Assembly (NCBI GenBank): GCA_959599635.1
Contig: CAUGJN010000063.1
Span: 1-9,801 of the forward strand
Length of the DNA stretch: 9,801 bases
Reading direction: 5' to 3'
Source of the DNA: an uncultured Collinsella sp.
GTDB lineage: Bacteria; Actinomycetota; Coriobacteriia; Coriobacteriales; Coriobacteriaceae
Below the pieces are notes generated by a model. That model saw nothing but the letters and a program-made list of their open reading frames with translations. It was not told the origin of the DNA and made no database searches. This document shows, in pieces, positions 5,699 through 9,801 of the stretch. Each line of letters starts with the position of its first letter. Position 1 is the first letter of the stretch. The position numbers and the translations under genes were made by a program.

Positions 5699-7657
5699 AT
5701 GGCGATTCGGGCGATGGGGCCGAGCGGACAATACGAGACTGGATTGGATGCTGCCGGTGCGGCGCTGCCCGAGCTGCTGGCGCCGGCGGGCGGACTCGAC
5801 CAGATGCTTGCGGCCATCGCCGCGGGCGCCGATGCCATCTATGCGGGGTTGGGCGGCTTTAACGCCCGTGTGAGTGCACACGGTTTTACCGACGACGAGT
5901 TTGCGCGCGGCTGCGCCGTGGCGCATACCCATGGCGTGCGTGTGTACGTGACGCTCAACGTGTTCGTGTTTGACGATGAGTTGTCCGACGCGGTGGCGTT
6001 GGGAGCTCATGCACTGGAGCTGGGCGCCGATGCTCTGATTGTGGCCGATGCCGGGTTGGCCTGCGCGCTGCGCGCGGCGATTCCCGGGGTCGAGATTCAC
6101 CTGTCCACGCAGGCGGGCGCTCATAGCGAGGGTGCCGTGCGGCTTGCCGCCGATGAACTGGGGGTCGAGCGCGTGACGACGGCACGCGAGCTGACGGTCG
6201 ACGAGATTGCGGCGCTATGTGCCACGGGCGTGCCCATCGAGGTATTCTGCCACGGTGCGATTTGCATTGGCTATTCGGGGGCGTGCGAGTTCTCGGCCCT
6301 GCGGCGTGGGCGCTCGGCGATGCGCGGCGACTGCACGCAGCCGTGCCGTCTGGCGTACGACCTGGTGGACGAGGCGGGACAGAGCGTTGTCGCCGTCGAG
6401 GGAGATCGCCTGCTGTGCCCGCGCGACTATCTGGGTATTGCACATCTGCCTGAGCTTGTAGATGCCGGCGTGGCGTCGCTCAAGATCGAGGGGCGCATGA
6501 AGAACCCCGATTACGTATTCAACGTGGTGCGGGTGTGGCGCCGGGCACTCGATATGCTGTGCGACGGCGCGTGGGACCCCGGTGCCGTGGAAGAGCTTGA
6601 GCGCGAGCTGGGAAGGTCGTTTAACCGTGGGTTTACCGATGCGTACCTGCGAGGGCGTTCGGGTGCCGAGCTGATGAGCTTTGAGCGTGCGATTAACCAG
6701 GGCGTGCGCGTGGGGCGCTTGGTCGCTGTGGGCCACGAAGAGGTGACCGTTGAGCTCGACTCCGCCGTGGCGGCGGGTGACACGCTCGAGATTCGGTTTT
6801 ATCCGGGTGTCGACGCGCGTCTCGATGTGCCTAAGCGCTGGCCGCAGGTGCCCTGCCCGGTGGATGCCGCAGCGGGGAAGCGCGTCGTCGTGCATTGCAA
6901 GCGTAAGGTGGACACGGGCTGCGAGGTATACCTGATTCGCAGCGCCGGCGTGTTGGATCAGACGGCGGCGGTGTTGGAGCGCATGCGGGCCGAGGCGGAT
7001 GCGATTGCGCCCGTTGCACGTGCCGTTGAGGCACTGCCCCTTGAGGACGTTGCGGTGGATGGCGGTGCGTCGACGGAGTTGGTGGAGTGCGCGGTTCCCA
7101 CTCGCATGGTTTTTGCTTGGCAGCTGATGGATGCCGACCCGCGCGGAGAACTCGATTTGTCCGACGCCGTTGTGGTGCTGGACGAGGTGTGCCGCACGGG
7201 TGACGCTGACCGGACCTGCTCACTGATGCAGCGTGCCGGGCGCGTCGTCTGCCGCAACCTAGGACAGGTGGTGATCGCTCGCGAGCTGGGCGTGACGTTT
7301 GACGTGGCGGCGCCGGTGTTCTGCGCGAATCGGGCCACGCTTACCTGGCTGCGCGGACTCGGTGCGGGGCGGGTGTACTTGCCGGCCGAGTTGCTCGGCA
7401 ATGATGCGGAGCGTATTGCCGAACTGGCTGCTGAGCCCGGCGTCTTGGGTCCGGTCGACGCCGACCGTCCCGAGCTTATGGTGTGCGAGCACTGCCTGCT
7501 GACCGCCGAGGGCGTCTGCGCTACGGATGCGACGGGGCAGGTCCGTTGCCGTGACTGCTCGCGCCGTCAGCAAACGCGCTATTTAGTTGAACGTGACGGT
7601 ACGCGTCTACCGGTCGCCGTTGACGCGTGCGGCAGGACGAGGATTTTCCTGTCGTAG
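5699..7657 (+). CDS. U32 family protein, long RlhA/YdcP type, probable RNA hydroxylation enzyme
   Basis: A 652-residue protein annotated in this family as peptidase U32. Characterised relatives (RlhA/YdcP, TrhP/YegQ) instead hydroxylate RNA bases: 23S rRNA C2501 or the tRNA wobble uridine. LLAPAGGLDQMLAAIAAGAD lies near residues 26-45. The U32 signature EVFCHGAICIGYSGACEFS is at 181-199, with Cys189, Cys196, Cys212, Cys216 and Cys240 as candidate iron-sulfur ligands. SLKIEGRMKNPDYV follows. The length matches E. coli RlhA (about 650) rather than the shorter TrhP (about 450), so RlhA-like is my preferred reading. The C-terminal 60 residues hold a second cysteine group, C596-x2-C599-x7-C607-x9-C617-x2-C620, plus C644. 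ATG 5699 is chosen because AAGGAG (5686-5691) is seven bases upstream; ATG 5672 would place that site inside the gene. It is followed by tyrS after 97 bases with no terminator, so co-transcription is possible. The exact substrate is not provable from sequence. Confidence 0.88.
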   Translation: MAIRAMGPSGQYETGLDAAGAALPELLAPAGGLDQMLAAIAAGADAIYAGLGGFNARVSAHGFTDDEFARGCAVAHTHGVRVYVTLNVFVFDDELSDAVALGAHALELGADALIVADAGLACALRAAIPGVEIHLSTQAGAHSEGAVRLAADELGVERVTTARELTVDEIAALCATGVPIEVFCHGAICIGYSGACEFSALRRGRSAMRGDCTQPCRLAYDLVDEAGQSVVAVEGDRLLCPRDYLGIAHLPELVDAGVASLKIEGRMKNPDYVFNVVRVWRRALDMLCDGAWDPGAVEELERELGRSFNRGFTDAYLRGRSGAELMSFERAINQGVRVGRLVAVGHEEVTVELDSAVAAGDTLEIRFYPGVDARLDVPKRWPQVPCPVDAAAGKRVVVHCKRKVDTGCEVYLIRSAGVLDQTAAVLERMRAEADAIAPVARAVEALPLEDVAVDGGASTELVECAVPTRMVFAWQLMDADPRGELDLSDAVVVLDEVCRTGDADRTCSLMQRAGRVVCRNLGQVVIARELGVTFDVAAPVFCANRATLTWLRGLGAGRVYLPAELLGNDAERIAELAAEPGVLGPVDADRPELMVCEHCLLTAEGVCATDATGQVRCRDCSRRQQTRYLVERDGTRLPVAVDACGRTRIFLS

Positions 7658-7754
7658 GTGCCGCGTCGCGCTGTTTTGGTTATTATTAGTGGGTTTATGA
7701 ACTTCCAGCACCGCCGTATCCGGTGAGGGTGCTATAGCAAAAGGAGGATACCCA

Positions 7755-8966
7755 ATGCTGTCTGTTGACGAGCAAATGCGTATCATCACCTCGGGTGCAG
7801 CGCAGATCGTCCCCGAGGCCGACCTTCGCAAGAAGCTTGAGAAGGGCGAGCCCCTCAACATCAAGCTCGGCGTCGATCCCACCAGCCCCGACCTGCACCT
7901 GGGTCATGCCGTGCCCCTGCGCAAGATGCGTCAGTTCCAGGACCTGGGCCACAACGTCACCCTCATCATCGGCAACGGCACCGCGCTGATCGGCGATCCC
8001 TCGGGCAAGAACTCCACGCGTCCGCAGCTTTCGCAGGAGCAGATCGAGGCCAACGCCGAGACCTACGTGAGCCAGGCCATGAAGATTCTGGACCCCGAGA
8101 AGACCACCATCGTGCACAACGGCGACTGGATCCTTTCGATGGACCTGGCCGGCCTGCTGCAGGTGTGCTCCAAGTTCACCGTCGCTCGCATCCTTGAGCG
8201 CGACGACTTTACCAAGCGCTACCAGTCCCAGACGCCGATTGCCCTGCACGAGTTTCTGTACCCCGTGATGCAGGCCTTCGACTCCGTTCAGATCAAGGCC
8301 GACGTCGAGATGGGCGGCACCGACCAGCTCTTCAACCTGCTCGCCGGCCGCGAGCTCATGGAGAAGATGGGCATGGAGCCGCAGATTGCGCTCACCATGC
8401 CGCTGCTCGAGGGCACCGACGGCGTGCGCAAGATGTCCAAGTCCTATGGCAACTACATCGGCCTGACCGACGCTCCCAAGGATATGTTCGGCAAGACCAT
8501 GTCCATCCCCGACGAGATGATCGGCAAGTACTATCGTCTGGCCAGCTCGCTCGCCCCGGCCGAGGTCGACAAGATCGACGCCGCCCTGGCCGACGGTTCT
8601 GCCGACCCCTACGAGCTCAAGCGCGCTCTGGGCCGCGACCTGTGCGATACCTACCACGGCGCCGGCGCCGGCGACGAGGCCCAGGCCGAGTTCGACCGTG
8701 TGTTCAAGGAGGGCCAGCTTGCCGACTTCCCCGAGAAGCACGTTGAGCTGACCGTCAACGACGAGGGCCAGATTTACCTCGCCGGCCTGCTCAAGGATCT
8801 GGGCCTTTCGGCCAGCGCCGGTCAGGCCCGCCGCGACATCGACGGCGGCGGCGTCAAGATCAACGGCAAGGCTGTGGCTCCCAAGAGCTACAACATCGAC
8901 CCGAGCGCCCTCAAGCTGGGCGACACCCTCTCCGTGGGCAAGCGCAAGGGCTTTAAGTTGGTCTAA
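7755..8966 (+). CDS. tyrS: Tyrosyl-tRNA synthetase
   Basis: Attaches tyrosine to tRNA-Tyr in the cytoplasm using ATP. It is a class I synthetase of 403 residues, normal for the bacterial enzyme. The HIGH motif is HLGH at 48-51 within DPTSPDLHLGHAVPL, the tyrosine pocket includes GGTDQLFN (187-194), and the KMSKS loop is exact at 226-230 (VRKMSKSYGNYIGL). An S4-like RNA-binding domain fills about residues 340-403 (AGQARRDIDGGGVKINGKAV). The motif spacing looks more like the TyrZ-type subgroup than the E. coli type, though I cannot confirm that by alignment. ATG 7755 has AAAAGGAGG (7739-7747) seven bases upstream, a very strong site, and the codons are the most biased in the window, both fitting high expression. 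The 97-base leader is too short for a T-box and lacks its conserved sequence. A TATTAT at 7681-7686 could be a -10 element, but no good -35 matches it. Confidence 0.97.
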   Translation: MLSVDEQMRIITSGAAQIVPEADLRKKLEKGEPLNIKLGVDPTSPDLHLGHAVPLRKMRQFQDLGHNVTLIIGNGTALIGDPSGKNSTRPQLSQEQIEANAETYVSQAMKILDPEKTTIVHNGDWILSMDLAGLLQVCSKFTVARILERDDFTKRYQSQTPIALHEFLYPVMQAFDSVQIKADVEMGGTDQLFNLLAGRELMEKMGMEPQIALTMPLLEGTDGVRKMSKSYGNYIGLTDAPKDMFGKTMSIPDEMIGKYYRLASSLAPAEVDKIDAALADGSADPYELKRALGRDLCDTYHGAGAGDEAQAEFDRVFKEGQLADFPEKHVELTVNDEGQIYLAGLLKDLGLSASAGQARRDIDGGGVKINGKAVAPKSYNIDPSALKLGDTLSVGKRKGFKLV

Positions 8967-8993
8967 CGAGCGAGTTGACCTCACAAGTGCAAT

Positions 8994-9029
8994 AAGGCCG
9001 CAGCCGGGAATCCCGACTGCGGCCTTTTT
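8994..9029 (+). terminator. Intrinsic terminator after tyrS
   Basis: AAGGCCGCAG (8994-9003) pairs with CTGCGGCCTT (9017-9026). An inner CGGG/CCCG stem (9005-9008 with 9012-9015) extends it past a single C-A mismatch. The T-run is 9025-9029. It lies 27 bases past the tyrS stop. Confidence 0.92.
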
Positions 9030-9038
9030 GGTTACGAC

Positions 9039-9061
9039 GATCCCTTGGGGACGGAGGGATC
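9039..9061. other. Inverted repeat between tyrS and ade
   Basis: GATCCCT (9039-9045) and AGGGATC (9055-9061) form a perfect 7-bp stem with a nine-base loop. It begins ten bases after the tyrS terminator and ends 30 bases before the candidate ade -35. No T-run follows, so it is more likely an upstream operator or incidental than a second terminator. Confidence 0.4.
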
Positions 9062-9091
9062 ATTTGGCGGTGCCGTTAAGCGGAAGGGGTG

Positions 9092-9120
9092 TTAGCGGGA
9101 CTTTCTTTTGGGCATACAAT
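9092..9120 (+). promoter_or_regulatory. Candidate sigma-70 type promoter for ade
   Basis: TTAGCG (9092-9097) and TACAAT (9115-9120) are separated by exactly 17 bases. The -10 matches the consensus at five of six positions, the -35 at only three. It is the best promoter-like pair in the 222 bases between tyrS and ade, and would give a leader of roughly 60 bases. Confidence 0.45.
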
Positions 9121-9132
9121 GGCTATTGGCTT

Positions 9133-9170
9133 GCTGCGGTGAAGGTCTGTCCGCTCCGCAGCTGTTTTCT
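9133..9170 (+). promoter_or_regulatory. Leader hairpin before ade, attenuator-like
   Basis: GCTGCGG (9133-9139) pairs with CCGCAGC (9156-9162) across a 16-base loop and is followed by TGTTTTCT (9163-9170), just before the ade ribosome binding site AAAGGAG (9177-9183). It resembles a weak terminator or attenuator within the transcribed leader. It does not show the conserved core of a purine riboswitch. Confidence 0.4.
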
Positions 9171-9188
9171 ACGGTTAAAGGAGTATGT

Positions 9189-9801
9189 ATGTCCGTTGAG
9201 GTCATGAGGTCTGTGATCGACGCTGCCGAGGGCCGCGTGCCCGTCGACACGCTGTTTACCAATGCGCAGATCGTCGACGTGTATGGCCAGCGTGTGGCGC
9301 CCGGTAGCGTTGCCGTCAAGGACGGTGTGATCGTCGGCGTGCTCTACGATGGTCGCGACGATGCTGCTGACACCTACGAGGCAACTGAGGTCGTCGACTG
9401 CCAGGGTCGCTATCTCGCTCCCGGTTTTATTGATGGGCATCTGCATATCGAGTCTTCGAACATCCGTCCCGCCGAGTATGCTCGCATGGCCGCGACGCGC
9501 GGTACTACCACCGCCATTGCCGACAGCCACGAGATTGCCAATGTTGCCGGTCTCGACGGCTTGCGCTTTATGATTGATGACGGCCGTCGCGCGCCCATTT
9601 CCATCAAGTACATGATGCCTTCGTGCGTGCCCGCGCTGCCCGACGAGCAGGCCGGTGCCGTTATTTCGGCTGCCGATATGCAGGCGTTTTTTGCCGAGCA
9701 TCCGGGCGATGTTTTTGGTCTGGGCGAAATGATGAACTTGCCGGGCGTCTTTATGGCCGACCCCGAGACCTGTGCTCGCATCGATGCTGCCAACCAGACG
9801 C
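9189..9801 (+). CDS. ade: Adenine deaminase, 3' end missing
   Basis: Amidohydrolase-superfamily enzyme that converts adenine to hypoxanthine and ammonia in purine salvage. The window holds the first 204 codons, roughly a third of a protein usually near 550-600 residues. PGFIDGHLHIESSNIRPAEY (78-97) carries metal ligands His84 and His86. ATRGTTTAIADSHEIANVAG (102-121) is the family's second signature, with His114; the usual ADPHEIANV has Ser for Pro here. GLGEMMNLPGVF (177-188) supplies the conserved Glu180. The N-terminal stretch TLFTNAQIVDVYGQRVAPGS fits the small beta domain before the barrel. ATG 9189 is chosen because AAAGGAG (9177-9183) is five bases upstream; an overlapping out-of-frame ATG at 9185 is too close to the site. 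A candidate promoter and hairpin precede it, so it is probably transcribed separately from tyrS. Identification is firm, though the second half cannot be inspected. Confidence 0.94.
   Translation, partial: MSVEVMRSVIDAAEGRVPVDTLFTNAQIVDVYGQRVAPGSVAVKDGVIVGVLYDGRDDAADTYEATEVVDCQGRYLAPGFIDGHLHIESSNIRPAEYARMAATRGTTTAIADSHEIANVAGLDGLRFMIDDGRRAPISIKYMMPSCVPALPDEQAGAVISAADMQAFFAEHPGDVFGLGEMMNLPGVFMADPETCARIDAANQT

Noticed and set aside
7658..7754. Possible T-box riboswitch before tyrS
   Set aside because: The gap is only 97 bases and lacks the conserved T-box sequence and a terminator/antiterminator pair. Only small alternative hairpins (7709-7725, 7707-7733) are present.
7695..8984. A 429-codon open frame on the minus strand, opposite tyrS
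   Set aside because: It is the shadow of tyrS, whose HIGH and KMSKS motifs are intact. The antisense product is a low-complexity Ala/Gly/Leu/Val sequence without a ribosome binding site that I can see.
9030..9188. Possible purine riboswitch before ade
   Set aside because: The conserved junction sequences and paired loops of the purine aptamer are not found; only simple hairpins are visible.
1..9801. Mobile element, CRISPR array, defence or toxin-antitoxin system, or biosynthetic cluster
   Set aside because: Every gene is a recognisable chromosomal function or a single orphan glycosyltransferase. No transposase, integrase, repeat-spacer pattern or paired small-gene module was seen.

Overview
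The window is ordinary chromosomal sequence from a GC-rich bacterium. Short intergenic gaps, GGAG-type ribosome binding sites, strongly C/G-ending codons in rplQ and tyrS, and an L17 with a Lys/Ala/Glu-rich tail point to Actinomycetota. Gene content and protein style fit class Coriobacteriia, probably a Collinsella-like gut anaerobe. The genus is an inference, since no 16S or other marker is present.

Layout from left to right: the 3' part of rplQ (ribosomal protein L17), a strong terminator, truA (tRNA pseudouridine synthase), a GT2-like glycosyltransferase with weakened catalytic motifs, argR (arginine repressor) and its terminator, all on the plus strand. A large class A penicillin-binding protein follows on the minus strand, ending in its own terminator, so argR and the PBP converge. 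Diverging from the PBP is a plus-strand U32-family protein of the long RlhA/YdcP type, then tyrS with a terminator, a leader region with hairpins and a candidate promoter, and the 5' part of ade (adenine deaminase), which runs off the right edge.

Most genes are housekeeping: translation and RNA modification (rplQ, truA, the U32 protein, tyrS), cell-wall synthesis (PBP, perhaps the glycosyltransferase), amino-acid regulation (argR) and purine salvage (ade). They do not form one pathway. I see no mobile element, CRISPR array, tRNA or rRNA gene, phage gene or defence system, and no convincing new multi-gene system.

The points most worth a second look are smaller. ArgR carries Asn in place of the first Asp of its arginine-binding Gly-Asp-Asp motif. 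A perfect 13-bp inverted repeat and a second 15-bp palindrome lie in the argR leader. The glycosyltransferase has degenerate active-site motifs and a competing out-of-frame start. The U32 protein has a C-terminal cysteine cluster. The ade leader contains an attenuator-like hairpin.
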